From NCBI GenBank assembly GCA_938017685.1, contig CALIIL010000030.1:1-64000 (forward strand): DNA of 64,000 bases. The letters are read 5' to 3'. The notes under the pieces are model-generated. The model searched no databases, had not been told where the DNA came from, and worked only from the letters and a program-made list of their open reading frames with translations. Made by a program: the position numbers and the translations under genes. This DNA comes from an uncultured Chitinophagaceae bacterium (lineage in GTDB: Bacteria > Bacteroidota > Bacteroidia > Chitinophagales > Chitinophagaceae). Below, one piece after another: positions 1-8,575 of the stretch (its first letter is position 1; every line of letters starts with the position of its first letter).

Positions 1-248
1 TTGATGCTAACTGGATGCACTCTCACGTATTCCGTGGCACAATCACAGCTGATGCTGGTGACCCAATCGAATTAAACTCTTCTGACAAATACACTAAAGT
101 TGAATTTGCAGGTGTTGATATAAGTTCTTTCAAAATAGCAGATAAAGCAAATGCTCATGTAGCTGCTTTTGTAAATGATAATTCTGGAGCGCGTGACGTA
201 TTAAACGCACAAGAAGCTAGCTTCAATGAAATTAAGAAATGGGATTAA
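1..248 (+). CDS. Omp28-related outer membrane protein, C-terminal fragment
   Basis: The reading frame is open from the window edge (residues D-A-N-W precede the first ATG at 15), so this is the 3' end of a longer gene whose start lies outside. The visible part has the look of the C-terminal sandwich domain of Omp28-type surface lipoproteins: an 'SHVFRGTI' strand, a 'NAHVAAFVNDN' strand and 'VLNAQEA' near the end. A strong terminator follows about 20 bp after the stop. A broken gene of the same family lies about 300 bp downstream, which supports the family call. Function is not known beyond an envelope-associated protein with a thioredoxin-like N-terminal part in the family. Confidence 0.65.
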   Translation, partial: DANWMHSHVFRGTITADAGDPIELNSSDKYTKVEFAGVDISSFKIADKANAHVAAFVNDNSGARDVLNAQEASFNEIKKWD

Positions 249-268
249 TCCTTAATTATTTTTAATAG

Positions 269-299
269 AACGCTCACCTTTATGGTGGGCGTTTTTTTT
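269..299 (+). terminator. Rho-independent terminator after the Omp28-like gene
   Basis: Arms AACGCTCACC and GGTGGGCGTT form a 10-bp stem with one G-U pair around a 5-nt loop, followed directly by a run of eight T. It stands 20 bp after the stop codon at 248. The rest of 300-546 is AT-rich with no convincing ORF. Confidence 0.9.
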
Positions 300-546
300 G
301 GATTTTCTAATCCTATTCATTCTATTTTTTAATCGAAACCCAGAATAATATTTTTTTACTAAAAAAACCAATAAGCACTTAATACCATAGACTACAAGTT
401 TGCAGCATGCAAATATTTAAACTAAAACTCAATATTCTTAGGGGTTCAGGCAAATAAATACGATATATTATGTAGGTAATTCATCTTAATCTGATCAGTA
501 ATTTTTTTACCTCACCTAATTTTCTAATAATCTAAATAATAAAACT

Positions 547-816
547 ATGAAAAAAGTATTAGCAATCTTCTTAGCAACAACAATGATTTTAGCCATCGGT
601 TCTTGCACCAAACAAGCTCCCAATGGTGATGGGCAATAAGTATTTTATGTTCCAGACCCAGGAAGTGCAACTACTGAACCAGAACCAACAACAGTACTTC
701 CAGTTGGAGATGCACCAACTTCATTTACAAAAAAAATAATTATAGAAAAAATGACAGGCGAATGGTGCGGAGGGTGCCCAAGTGGAGGAGTGACTATCGC
801 TAGCAACCATTTTTGA
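547..816 (+). pseudogene. Broken Omp28-like lipoprotein gene (N-terminal remnant)
   Basis: An ATG at 547 opens a lipoprotein signal peptide (MKKVLAIFLATTMILAIGSC, lipobox IGSC). The frame meets a TAA at 637-639 after 30 codons, but then continues in the same frame through a proline-rich linker to 'KMTGEWCGGCPSGG', the CxxC-bearing start of the thioredoxin-like Omp28 domain. It ends at a TGA at 814 where the similarity has already been lost. The gene is therefore both nonsense-mutated and 3'-truncated. It is likely a paralogue of the intact gene at the window start. Confidence 0.7.
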
Positions 817-1009
817 ATTAATTGAATGGACCGTAGCCGCCTTAACTGATAGCGAAACAGGGGAAACCTATGTTGCTACACAAGGTGATGTGTGGGATGC
901 GCATAAGGATATTGCGCTCGCATTATTGGGATGTGCGATTGTGGCACTTGCTCATTATTATTGGCAGAAAAAAAAGACCTTTGAGGTTTTACGAACCTCA
1001 AAGGTCTAA
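803..1009 (+). pseudogene. C-terminal remnant of a YjdF/DUF2238-type membrane protein
   Basis: In a different frame from the Omp28 remnant, a stretch reads 'TIFELIEWTVAALTD', then 'TYVATQGDVWDAHKD', then a hydrophobic helix 'ALALLGCAIVALAHYYW' and a basic tail, ending at TAA 1007-1009. This resembles the last quarter of the YjdF family of inner-membrane proteins, where a TQGDxWDxxxD segment precedes the final membrane helix. No start and no upstream membrane helices are present, so the front of the gene is gone, apparently deleted at the junction with the Omp28 remnant. The terminal codons overlap a terminator hairpin. Confidence 0.55.
968..1007 (-). terminator. Terminator of the sigma/anti-sigma/OMP operon
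   Basis: A perfect 14-bp inverted repeat (AGACCTTTGAGGTT, loop TTACG, AACCTCAAAGGTCT) is flanked on its left by nine A, which is a T-run on the minus strand. It sits just after the stop of the minus-strand gene at 1013. Confidence 0.85.
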
Positions 1010-1012
1010 TGC

Positions 1013-1981
1013 CTATAATCGTATACCTAATGCAAATGGTCTGCGATCAAGACCGCCTTGCCCTTGCATGGTGTACATTGATTGTAATGAATAAGTACCA
1101 TATATTTTTATAACACCTGTAACACCCAACTCAGCAGTTACTTGAGTCATCCAATCATTTATTCCATAATTACCGGCCTCTTTTTCGCCGTAGAATTTCG
1201 TCCATGATTTAAGTTTATAACTTCCTATTACACCGGCTCCTAAAAAATATCTGTGTCCTTTTTTCTTGTTGGAATTAAATCGAAGCATAAGTGGTATGCT
1301 TACATAGCTCACTCCAAATTTATTTTTTTCTTTTCCGGTTAATCTTGTAGGATCTGTAATCTCTTCAAATTGTGGAGTTATAACAGTAAGGTCATTAGGA
1401 AATCCATTATTATGTCTGACTTGAGAGTCAAATTGATAATTAAAAAACTGAAAACCTAAACCTGTTTCTATCTGTACATTATGACGGGCAATATCTTGTT
1501 TTAACCAAACAGGCCAAAAATTAAAATTAATAGACTTAGCATTTCTTAATTTTAAATCAGATGACGCAAGATTGCGCATATTTGAATCTGTTTGAACCAA
1601 TTGCTGATAATTTACTCCTGTTTTATATTCTGTATTATCAACAATATTATTAATCCCAAAGTCAAAGTGCATGCCAACATGTAGTTTTTTATGCTTCTTT
1701 TTTTTCTTTTTTAGTCTATCACCAATTTCGAAACCATGGTTACTAACAGATAAGATCGTGCCCGTTTTGTATATTTTTCTAATATATAAAATATTACTGT
1801 CAGCATCGACTATCACTTTATCGTGCTTATCAATAAGCTTAATTGAATCGAGAGCAGGCCAATTTTTATTTTTATTGTACTTAAATAGAATAGTCGTATC
1901 CATTATTTGTGCATTTGAATAGAAAAAACTCATCATAAAAATTGTAATGGTTAGTATAATTTGATAAAATGTTGATTTCAT
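1013..1981 (-). CDS. Outer membrane beta-barrel protein, third gene of sigma-factor operon
   Basis: The 322-aa protein has a Sec signal peptide (residues 1-24, cleavage after SNA-Q). A short region of about 70 residues follows, then a very basic K-rich patch (KKKKKKHKK near 93), and a C-terminal half of alternating amphipathic strands ending in 'ALGIRL', typical of PorT-type outer-membrane barrels of Bacteroidota. It lies downstream of the anti-sigma gene on the same strand with an 11-bp gap, so it is probably co-transcribed and may be the envelope target or sensor of that regulon (inference). A terminator follows directly. No specific substrate can be named. Confidence 0.7.
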   Translation of the reverse strand: MKSTFYQIILTITIFMMSFFYSNAQIMDTTILFKYNKNKNWPALDSIKLIDKHDKVIVDADSNILYIRKIYKTGTILSVSNHGFEIGDRLKKKKKKHKKLHVGMHFDFGINNIVDNTEYKTGVNYQQLVQTDSNMRNLASSDLKLRNAKSINFNFWPVWLKQDIARHNVQIETGLGFQFFNYQFDSQVRHNNGFPNDLTVITPQFEEITDPTRLTGKEKNKFGVSYVSIPLMLRFNSNKKKGHRYFLGAGVIGSYKLKSWTKFYGEKEAGNYGINDWMTQVTAELGVTGVIKIYGTYSLQSMYTMQGQGGLDRRPFALGIRL

Positions 1982-1992
1982 AATTTTAATTT

Positions 1993-2889
1993 TTAATTAG
2001 CTTGTGCCGCTTTAGCGGTATTTAGTGTAAATAATTTTCGCTTGCCTATACATACTGTAATTGGCGTTTTTTTAATGGTTCTAATTTTATTAATTCTATC
2101 TTCTACTTTCGTCACTACTTCATTTAGTTTCTCATGTATAAGTGGGTTTTTATCTGCACTTATCGTTATTATATTTCTTCTTCCTTCGGTTTTAGAAGCA
2201 AGCTCATTCGTTGGGAGGGCTGGTGCTTGTGCAATTATACTTTTCAACTCCTCTTTGGCCTCTGGTAAGTACTTTTTAGGCTCGGGCTTATTATTAGATT
2301 TTTTTGCTTGTACTATTACTTCTTTAAGTGGCAGCTCAATAGGCTCTTTTGATTGCACTATTTGCTCTTGCTCTTTTTTTACTAGAGCTTCTTTCTTATT
2401 CAAAACTTGCTGCTTTACAATCGTTGGTTTTACTATGGCTTTCTGAACTTTTTTTGGTTTTGTTTGTGCCGGTGCTATTCGTTCCTCTTCATCCGTTTTT
2501 ACAACAGTTTCAATTTTTTGAGGCTCAACTTTTTGCTTTGGGCTTAATTCTTTTTTTGGTTCAACGACTTTTACAAGCGTGCGATTTTCAACCCCATGAT
2601 TATTTCTAAGCCATGGAATAATAACAATGGCTAAGAGAATGGCTGCAGCTGCAGGCCACATTTTTTTCCAAAGAATAAATGAACTTTCTTTTTTTAATAA
2701 AATCTCTTTCTCTTCAAAGGTTACCTCTTCATCACTTACAAACAGTAAGCCTTTATACGCATCCAATTCTTCTTTAAGATCTGGATTATTTTTGATAAAT
2801 AATTCAAATTCTATTACCTCAGTAGCATTTAACTCGCCATCAATATAGGCCACCATAAACGCTTCGTAATTGTCCCTACTTATATTCAT
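1993..2889 (-). CDS. Membrane anti-sigma factor-like protein
   Basis: This 298-aa protein overlaps the ECF sigma gene by 4 nt. Residues 1-60 look like the cytosolic anti-sigma helix bundle ('YEAFMVAYIDGELNATEVIEFELFI', then 'NPDLKEELDAY'), lacking the HxxxCxxC zinc motif. One membrane helix lies at about 72-92, followed by a long lysine/proline/valine-rich, low-complexity periplasmic linker (about 105-210) and a small C-terminal domain. The architecture fits a single-pass anti-sigma factor that holds the neighbouring sigma at the membrane. The periplasmic repeat-like linker suggests it spans part of the envelope. The role is inferred from position and layout. Confidence 0.7.
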   Translation of the reverse strand: MNISRDNYEAFMVAYIDGELNATEVIEFELFIKNNPDLKEELDAYKGLLFVSDEEVTFEEKEILLKKESSFILWKKMWPAAAAILLAIVIIPWLRNNHGVENRTLVKVVEPKKELSPKQKVEPQKIETVVKTDEEERIAPAQTKPKKVQKAIVKPTIVKQQVLNKKEALVKKEQEQIVQSKEPIELPLKEVIVQAKKSNNKPEPKKYLPEAKEELKSIIAQAPALPTNELASKTEGRRNIITISADKNPLIHEKLNEVVTKVEDRINKIRTIKKTPITVCIGKRKLFTLNTAKAAQAN

Positions 2890-3380
2890 AGTGCTTTACT
2901 TTTTTGGGGTGACTGAATAATTTCTTTTAACTTTTTTCGTGCACGAAACAAATTAATTTTTACTTGACCTTCTGTTACATTTATAATCTCAGCTATTTCG
3001 GCATAAGAATAACCTTCATAATCTTTAAGCAATATCATAGAACGTTGCAAGGTGGGCAAGAGCGTTAATGCTCGATGCATAATTTCTTTATAATCATTAA
3101 CTGATGCTACTGTAATCAATGCATTTTCATGATAATCTTCTACATATAACATGCGACCACTTTTACGATAAACATCAATGACTTGATTGTGCGCCACTTG
3201 AAACAAAAAGCTTTTAATCTTTTCATTGCTTACGTTGTCCTTGTTTTTCCAAAGTGCTTCGTAACAGTTTTGTACTATGTCTCTTGCAGTTTCCACGTCT
3301 TTATTTAAGTTCTTTAAGATGAAACGCAACAGCCGATCCGAAAAGTCTTTTACAGCTTGGTTGTAGCTTTTAATATTCAT
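2886..3380 (-). CDS. ECF-type RNA polymerase sigma factor
   Basis: The 164-aa protein has sigma-70 region 2 ('IVQNCYEALWKNKDNV', 'KSFLFQVAHNQVIDVYRKSGR') and region 4 with a helix-turn-helix ('YSYAEIAEIINVTEGQVKINLFRARKKLKEII'). Its length and two-domain layout match ECF sigma factors. It is first in a three-gene minus-strand operon with an overlapping anti-sigma gene and an outer-membrane protein, the usual cell-surface signalling arrangement. No -7 box of the TAnnTTTG type is seen directly upstream, so the promoter may be an autoregulated one. Confidence 0.92.
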   Translation of the reverse strand: MNIKSYNQAVKDFSDRLLRFILKNLNKDVETARDIVQNCYEALWKNKDNVSNEKIKSFLFQVAHNQVIDVYRKSGRMLYVEDYHENALITVASVNDYKEIMHRALTLLPTLQRSMILLKDYEGYSYAEIAEIINVTEGQVKINLFRARKKLKEIIQSPQKSKAL

Positions 3381-3668
3381 CTTACTCTTATATATCGTAC
3401 GAGGATAGATAAAGTTACAAGAAATTATAAATTTTTATTTTTTAAGCACTTTACCGTCTAAAAATATCAAAAAGGATGAGCAATTGCTCTAACGTATAAA
3501 TGCATATTTTTGTATGTACAAGTGCATTTATAATCATTAATACGTATTAGACAATATGATACATATTTATAATTACTTAACATGTTTATATGACATTAAT
3601 TTGTTACTTTTAATATAAGTCATATAAATCTGTAACGCTTGCCTACTCAAGCTTTACTACAGTCCTGC

Positions 3669-4124
3669 ATGCACATGATAGAAAAAGAAGAAAAAATAAA
3701 TAAACTACATACAATGCTAGTCCATTGGAATGATTGTAATCTCAACGGCTTAGCCTCTTTATTATCTAGCCAAGTTGAGTTAATAACCCCACCGATACAA
3801 ATTGGCCCCGTGCCACTTGGTGGGAGAGAATTAACGGGTATACATCATGTTTTAAAATTCTGGAAAGAGTTATTTAAAAAATTTTCATTTAGCTGTAACA
3901 ACGCTAGAATAATAGATATTAGAAATAATATTACGACCGTTGTTATTGATTACCCTGATATTAAAATGAGTGCCAAATGCAACTTGCAATTTAATAAAGA
4001 AGGGCAAATAAGCGCCATGCACTTTTATAAAGTAATGGAACTAGGATTAGAAGAAGAAGCCAAAGCAATACCGTTAATGCTGCGTTTATTTGGCAATAGG
4101 ATTAAGACGAGGTTAAGCAAGTAG
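3669..4124 (+). CDS. NTF2/SnoaL-like fold protein
   Basis: The ORF track begins at a TTG (3639), but the ATG at 3669 (MHMIEKEEKINKL) gives a more natural amino end. The roughly 150-aa product has the helix-strand pattern of the NTF2/SnoaL superfamily: an N-terminal helix 'INKLHTMLVHWND', 'LSSQVELITPP', a turn 'GGRELTGIHHVLKFWKELF' and paired strands 'NNITTVVIDYPDIKMSAKCNLQFNKEGQISAMHFYKVME'. Such proteins are small cone-shaped enzymes or binding domains. No catalytic Asp/His pair can be assigned, so the substrate is unknown. It is a single gene that converges on the minus-strand small gene at 4157. Confidence 0.55.
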   Translation: MHMIEKEEKINKLHTMLVHWNDCNLNGLASLLSSQVELITPPIQIGPVPLGGRELTGIHHVLKFWKELFKKFSFSCNNARIIDIRNNITTVVIDYPDIKMSAKCNLQFNKEGQISAMHFYKVMELGLEEEAKAIPLMLRLFGNRIKTRLSK

Positions 4125-4156
4125 TACAATTATTCAAGCTTTCATTTTTCTATCCC

Positions 4157-4420
4157 TTAGTTATTATAAAGAACCTTAATTTTTTCAATAACTGCCAATA
4201 GTTCAACTTTGAGTTTAGCATCACCATAATAACTAGCGCATTCAATTCTAAAGTTTTCATTTGGCTCATAATAATCCAAATCATAAGCAAGATCTTGTAA
4301 CAAAGAATTGATTCTTTCATCCAAGCTAAATGCCTCACCATGCCATATACGCTGCTGAAAAGAGGCCATTAATTCCAGCTTATTATTATCTGATACCAAT
4401 ATTTCTTCTAATACTTTCAT
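4157..4420 (-). CDS. Small acidic helical protein, weakly immunity-protein-like
   Basis: An 87-aa, acidic, mostly helical protein ('LELMASFQQRIWHGEAFSLDERI', 'LLQDLAYDLDYYEPN'). The 'LxxDLAYDLDYYEPN' stretch loosely recalls small colicin-type immunity proteins, but the likeness is too weak for a firm call. Before the element inserted, it would have lain directly downstream of tRNA-Lys and its terminator on the same strand. It belongs to the chromosome, just outside attL. An overlapping 63-aa ORF in another frame is a shadow. Confidence 0.5.
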   Translation of the reverse strand: MKVLEEILVSDNNKLELMASFQQRIWHGEAFSLDERINSLLQDLAYDLDYYEPNENFRIECASYYGDAKLKVELLAVIEKIKVLYNN

Positions 4421-4440
4421 GGATAAAGGCCCCTACAAAC

Positions 4441-4470
4441 AAAAAAACCGATTACAGAAGTAATCGGTTT
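4441..4470 (-). terminator. Original tRNA-Lys terminator, stranded at attL
   Basis: Perfect 10-bp stem AAACCGATTA / TAATCGGTTT with a 6-nt loop, and an A-run on the left that is a T-run on the minus strand. It sits 4 bp beyond the attL copy of the tRNA 3' end. This is the position expected for the tRNA-Lys terminator before the element separated it from the gene. Confidence 0.7.
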
Positions 4471-4474
4471 AGAA

Positions 4475-4496
4475 GTGATCCGGCTGGGGCTCGAAC
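4475..4496. repeat. attL: 22-bp direct repeat of the tRNA-Lys 3' end
   Basis: GTGATCCGGCTGGGGCTCGAAC here is identical to 41952-41973, where it is the 3' part of an intact tRNA-Lys (acceptor 3' strand and T arm, on the minus strand). Sequence similarity stops at once on the inner side (TATTCATT versus the rest of the tRNA). That is the signature of integration by a tyrosine recombinase, whose gene starts about 165 bp away. Confidence 0.93.
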
Positions 4497-4662
4497 TATT
4501 CATTCAAATGCTTCTATTTTCTTTAAAATTCATACTAATTGCTAATATAACTGAGTGTAAGAAGAATACAATGTCAATTAAAAGCTCGAAAATGAATAAA
4601 ATGTTTACCCCAATGTTTACCCTAATAGATAATTGTTCTGTAATTTTAGACAAATCGTTCGT

Positions 4663-5865
4663 ATGCCAAGTATTTCAATTGTATTCCGTAAAGATAAACT
4701 AAATAAAAAAAGTGAAGCCCCCATCCACTTTCGTATTATCAAAAATAGAAAAGTGAGGTATATTTCATCTGGCCAAATGCTTCATCAAAAACATTGGGAC
4801 GGTAAAAAGAATAAAGTAAAATCCTCATTTAAAAACTCAGCAAGATTAAATAATCTACTAACAACTAAACTGTCAGAATTTCAGAGTAAAATACTTGAGG
4901 CTGAAACAACAAATGACAAAAAATCTTCAGCCTATTTAAGAGAACTTATTGTTGGCAAGAAAAATATAGACTTCTTTTCATTTGCAGATAAAATTGTAGA
5001 AAGTTATCAATTAAAAAACCAAATTGGCACCTATGATAAAAGCAAATCCATTATCGCTAAGCTAAAAGGATACTTTGACGGAAAGAGTACTTCTTTTAAA
5101 GAAATTTCGCCGAGCTTATTAAGCGACTACGAGCAATACTTAAGACGAGAACATAAAAACAAAACAAACACCATACTGCGTGATATGAAATTTATCTCAA
5201 AAATATTTAATGACGCTTATAGGGAAGAATTAATAGAACACAAAGACAACCCTTTCTTGCGATATAAAAAACCCAAAGAAGAAAAAACAAAGAAAGAATA
5301 CTTAGCGGAAGAAGAGTTAGAACGGTTAGAAAATTTAGAAATGATTGAAAATACCAAGATTGCAACGCACCGCGACATTTTCATATTTTCTTGTAATGGT
5401 GGTGGCGAAAGAATTTCTGATTTATTTACTTTAGAATGGAAAAATTTCGATGGTACACATATCAATTTCTCAACAACTAAAACAGAAACGCAGCTATCTA
5501 TTTTATTACCTAAAAAAGCATTGGCAATTCTAAAGAAATACAAGAAAAAGAATACACGTTTTGTTTTTCCTATCCTTAAAGAAGATTTAGACTTAAACAA
5601 TGCCAGACAATTAGATAATGACATAAGCTCAGCAACTGCTCTAATGAACAAAAACCTGAAAAAGATCGCAAAGCGAGCAGAAATTGAAAAGAACATTAGT
5701 ACACATACTGCAAGACATACTTGGGCAACCCGAGCACTACGTAAAGGAATAAGTATTGATAAAGTTTCTAAGATACTGGGGCATTCTAATATTAAACAGA
5801 CTCAAGTCTATGCCAAGATTGTAAGTTCGGAATTGGACAAAGCCATGCAAGCATTTGATGAATAG
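4663..5865 (+). CDS. Tyrosine recombinase (site-specific integrase)
   Basis: The ATG at 4663 (MPSISIVFRKDK) is preferred over 4633 because Bacteroidota integrases of this family begin with this Arm-type domain motif ('SISIVFRKDKLNKKSEAPIHFRI'). The product is 400 aa. A SAM-like core-binding domain spans about 100-200. The catalytic domain shows R250 (GGGERISDL), K273 (TTKTE), H348xxR351 (HTARH), H374 (LGHSN) and the nucleophile Y383 (TQVYAKI), so it looks active. Its position next to attL, facing into the element, and the tRNA target make it the enzyme that inserts and excises the element. Confidence 0.95.
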   Translation: MPSISIVFRKDKLNKKSEAPIHFRIIKNRKVRYISSGQMLHQKHWDGKKNKVKSSFKNSARLNNLLTTKLSEFQSKILEAETTNDKKSSAYLRELIVGKKNIDFFSFADKIVESYQLKNQIGTYDKSKSIIAKLKGYFDGKSTSFKEISPSLLSDYEQYLRREHKNKTNTILRDMKFISKIFNDAYREELIEHKDNPFLRYKKPKEEKTKKEYLAEEELERLENLEMIENTKIATHRDIFIFSCNGGGERISDLFTLEWKNFDGTHINFSTTKTETQLSILLPKKALAILKKYKKKNTRFVFPILKEDLDLNNARQLDNDISSATALMNKNLKKIAKRAEIEKNISTHTARHTWATRALRKGISIDKVSKILGHSNIKQTQVYAKIVSSELDKAMQAFDE

Positions 5866-5923
5866 GTTTAGGTAATTAACTCAACGAGCATTATTTTTAA
5901 TAAAATTAGAAATAATATTGGTC

Positions 5924-7642
5924 ATGAAAAAAATATTTACAATCCTTACAATATGTACATTCCCATTTTTCTCATTTGCGCAGACAAGTTTTGATTGGGC
6001 TAAATCAATGGGAGGTATAAGTGATGATGATGGATATAGCATTACTGTCGACTCGCTCAATAATTCGTACATAACGGGTAGTTTTAGAGGAACAGCCGAT
6101 TTTGACCCATCACCGAGTATATCAAATATTACTTCCGTTGGTAATAAGGACGTTTATATTGCTAAATATGACTCTTTAGGAGGGCTCGTTTGGGTTAAAC
6201 AATTCGGAGGTAGCGATGATGATATACCTTCAGAAATTCAAGTTGATAAAAGTGGAAATATTTATTGCATTGGACAGTTCAGACAAATTGCAGATTTTGA
6301 CCCTTCTCCAAATACGGCTAATCTTACGGCTCTAGGAGAGGATGATATTTTCATCTTAAAACTAGATAATTCAGGAAATTTTATTTGGGTCAAACATATA
6401 GGTGGGGTTGAAGAAGATGGAGGTACATCTATTACTATTAATACGCAAGACGAGTTACTAATCACTGGATATTTTAGAGGCTCAACAGACTTGGACCCAG
6501 GTGTTAATATTAACCAACATATATCCAGTGGCAAGAGAGACATCTTCATATTAAATTTGGACAATAGCGGAAATTTAAATTGGGTCAAACAAATTGGCGG
6601 ACCAGAAGAGGATTGGGGATTAACCATAAGAACGGACCATAATGATAATATTTATGTTTCAGGCTCTTTTGACGACACTGTAGACTTTGACCCTGATATT
6701 GGTATTAGTACCTTAACATCAACGGGAATATTTGGTGGTTTTGCTTTGAAGCTAAATGGTTTGGGGAATTTTCAATGGGCTTATCCTATAGTAGGTAGTG
6801 GGATAGGCATTGAAAATGCAACTCAATTGTGCACAGATTTACAAAGCAATGTTTATATTACTGGCGCTTTTAATAGCCCAACTGTAGACTTTGACCCAAG
6901 TGCCAATGTAGCCAACTTAACAAGAATAGCTTCGTTCGATATTTTTGTGTGCAAGTTGGATAGTAATGGAAATTTTAAATGGGTAAAGCAATTGGGTGGA
7001 TTAGGTTATGATATTAGCAGTGCAATTATTTCAGACGAAAATGCGAATATATATGTAAGTGGTTCATTTGATGCTACCTTAGATTTTGACCCGAGCACTA
7101 CTACAACCCATAACTTAACTCCATTAGGCGGCTCAGATATTTTTGTATGTAAGTTAGACTCAAATGGAACCTTTGTTTGGGCGGAACAACTTGGAGGAAC
7201 AGGTATTGAGAAAGTATTCAAGTCAAACCTTTTTAGAAATTCGTACGGTACAATTTATACAATAGGTTCCTTTGAAGGAACAGTCGATTTTGATCAAACA
7301 GCAGGGGTACTTAACTTAACAGCGCCAATTGGTGGCACAGATATATTCGTGCATAAAATGACTGAAGAACCAGTTACACCCATTGGTGTAAAACAGACGA
7401 TAGCCTCCAACTTTAAACTCTACCCTAACCCTACTCAAGGGCAACTCAAATTATTAATGGACAAACAATATGCTGAAGTAGAAATAAACATATTGAGCGT
7501 AACTGGGCAATTAATTAGTCGTAACAATTATAAGAATGAACAAACTATTATACTAAACATTGAAAGCAGCACAGGTTTATATTTTGTAGAAGTAAAAACT
7601 GCGAAGGGAACGCAAGCACTCTTCAAAGTGCTGAAGAGATAA
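5924..7642 (+). CDS. T9SS-exported SBBP-type repeat surface protein
   Basis: The ATG at 5924 (MKKIFTILTIC) gives a clean signal peptide ending FAQ; the track's upstream TTG at 5918 is less likely. The mature protein is built of about seven repeats of some 55-60 residues, each with 'NIYVSGSF..TVDFDP', 'DIFVCKLDSNGNFKWVKQLGG' and similar motifs, as in SBBP beta-propeller-like proteins. The last 80 residues form a T9SS type A sorting domain ('FKLYPNPTQGQLKL', 'ILSVTGQLI', 'GLYFVEVKT..'). It should be secreted and anchored at the cell surface. It is the first cargo gene after the integrase. Ligand unknown. Confidence 0.88.
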   Translation: MKKIFTILTICTFPFFSFAQTSFDWAKSMGGISDDDGYSITVDSLNNSYITGSFRGTADFDPSPSISNITSVGNKDVYIAKYDSLGGLVWVKQFGGSDDDIPSEIQVDKSGNIYCIGQFRQIADFDPSPNTANLTALGEDDIFILKLDNSGNFIWVKHIGGVEEDGGTSITINTQDELLITGYFRGSTDLDPGVNINQHISSGKRDIFILNLDNSGNLNWVKQIGGPEEDWGLTIRTDHNDNIYVSGSFDDTVDFDPDIGISTLTSTGIFGGFALKLNGLGNFQWAYPIVGSGIGIENATQLCTDLQSNVYITGAFNSPTVDFDPSANVANLTRIASFDIFVCKLDSNGNFKWVKQLGGLGYDISSAIISDENANIYVSGSFDATLDFDPSTTTTHNLTPLGGSDIFVCKLDSNGTFVWAEQLGGTGIEKVFKSNLFRNSYGTIYTIGSFEGTVDFDQTAGVLNLTAPIGGTDIFVHKMTEEPVTPIGVKQTIASNFKLYPNPTQGQLKLLMDKQYAEVEINILSVTGQLISRNNYKNEQTIILNIESSTGLYFVEVKTAKGTQALFKVLKR

Positions 7643-8034
7643 TGTGATTGGAAAAAATAGTGAGACCATCGCTGTAGCTGATGATTTTAAGCAACAATAT
7701 TACTATGCACTGCAGCTGTTATAGTATCTAACTTCTTATGTGAGTACTAAATAAAAAAAAATAACGCATCCTGTTAATACTGCTATTCCTTCTTTAAAAT
7801 TAGCTCTTATTATAATATACTGACGCACCGCATGGCGGCGCTGACGGTTTAGAGAACCTAATTTACCAATACGTTCGCGATGACTTTGTTGCGCAAAAAC
7901 ATCCCAAACAGCCGTTATAAGAACACTTCGAACGGATGACACACATTGGAAAAATACTTCGATTAGCGAGATTGTAAACAAACTCATGTGCACTTCACGA
8001 AAGATGCAAAATTCTCATGTCTAAATCTGACACG
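7643..8034. other. Intergenic stretch with a richer-GC relic
   Basis: About 390 bp with no convincing gene. The middle (about 7820-7930) is distinctly richer in G+C than its surroundings. On the minus strand it reads as an arginine-rich stretch ('QQSHRERIGKLGSLNRQRRHAVRQ', within an 85-aa ORF at 7736-7993) with no signal or domain. It looks like a fragment of an interspersed repeat or decayed gene rather than a working gene. Confidence 0.35.
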
Positions 8035-8571
8035 TTACTTATTGTTGTTTTTCAATAAGGTGTCTCTTTCTAAAATATTTATCATATTGTCAAGTACAAC
8101 GTATAGCTGCTGTTCTTCAACATTAGCTCCAATTAGATGTTTTTTTAGATTACTTAAAAAACTAATGATAAAAGAGATATTCGAACCAAATTTTTGCACA
8201 ACATTAGTTCTATTTTTTAATTCAAGATCAACAATAGAATTATAATAAATGTTTTCATATGGCTTCAAACAACGAGAAATATTTAAATCCATATCATAAC
8301 TTTTTAAATAATTTGCTACCAAACTAAATGTTCTATCTTTTATCAATAAAAAAACTTGTTTATTCGAATCAATAGTAAAACCACGCGTGTATTTCGAATT
8401 TAGAATAAAACGTTTATATCGGTCAAGTTCGAGCGAGTCCGAACCTAAATACAATTCATTATATCTAAAATCTTCTGAATAAAAATTTGTTCTAAATGAA
8501 ACAAGCGTTTGAGCTTCACCAACTAAAAAAAACAACAATAAAACACTTGTACATGTAAGGCTCTTCTTCAT
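8035..8571 (-). CDS. Small secreted protein at the end of the RHS operon
   Basis: Met14 of the track ORF (MKKSLTCTSVLLLFFLVGEAQ) starts a good Sec signal peptide, so the product is about 178 aa, exported, mostly helical ('FIISFLSNLKKHL', 'LYVVLDNMINILERDTLL'). It begins only a few bases after the RHS gene stop and is the last gene of the operon. By position it could be the cognate partner or immunity protein of the RHS C-terminal domain, but it is exported rather than cytosolic, which is unusual for an immunity protein. No family recognised. Confidence 0.6.
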   Translation of the reverse strand: MKKSLTCTSVLLLFFLVGEAQTLVSFRTNFYSEDFRYNELYLGSDSLELDRYKRFILNSKYTRGFTIDSNKQVFLLIKDRTFSLVANYLKSYDMDLNISRCLKPYENIYYNSIVDLELKNRTNVVQKFGSNISFIISFLSNLKKHLIGANVEEQQLYVVLDNMINILERDTLLKNNNK

Positions 8572-8575
8572 AAAT

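Noticed and set aside
870-1094. 74-aa plus-strand ORF.
   Set aside because: It lies in another frame of the YjdF remnant and then runs through a terminator into the opposite-strand gene. Not gene-like.
4475-4702. Plus-strand ORFs covering attL and the region before the integrase.
   Set aside because: They run through the tRNA repeat and overlap the integrase in another frame, with no gene-like features.
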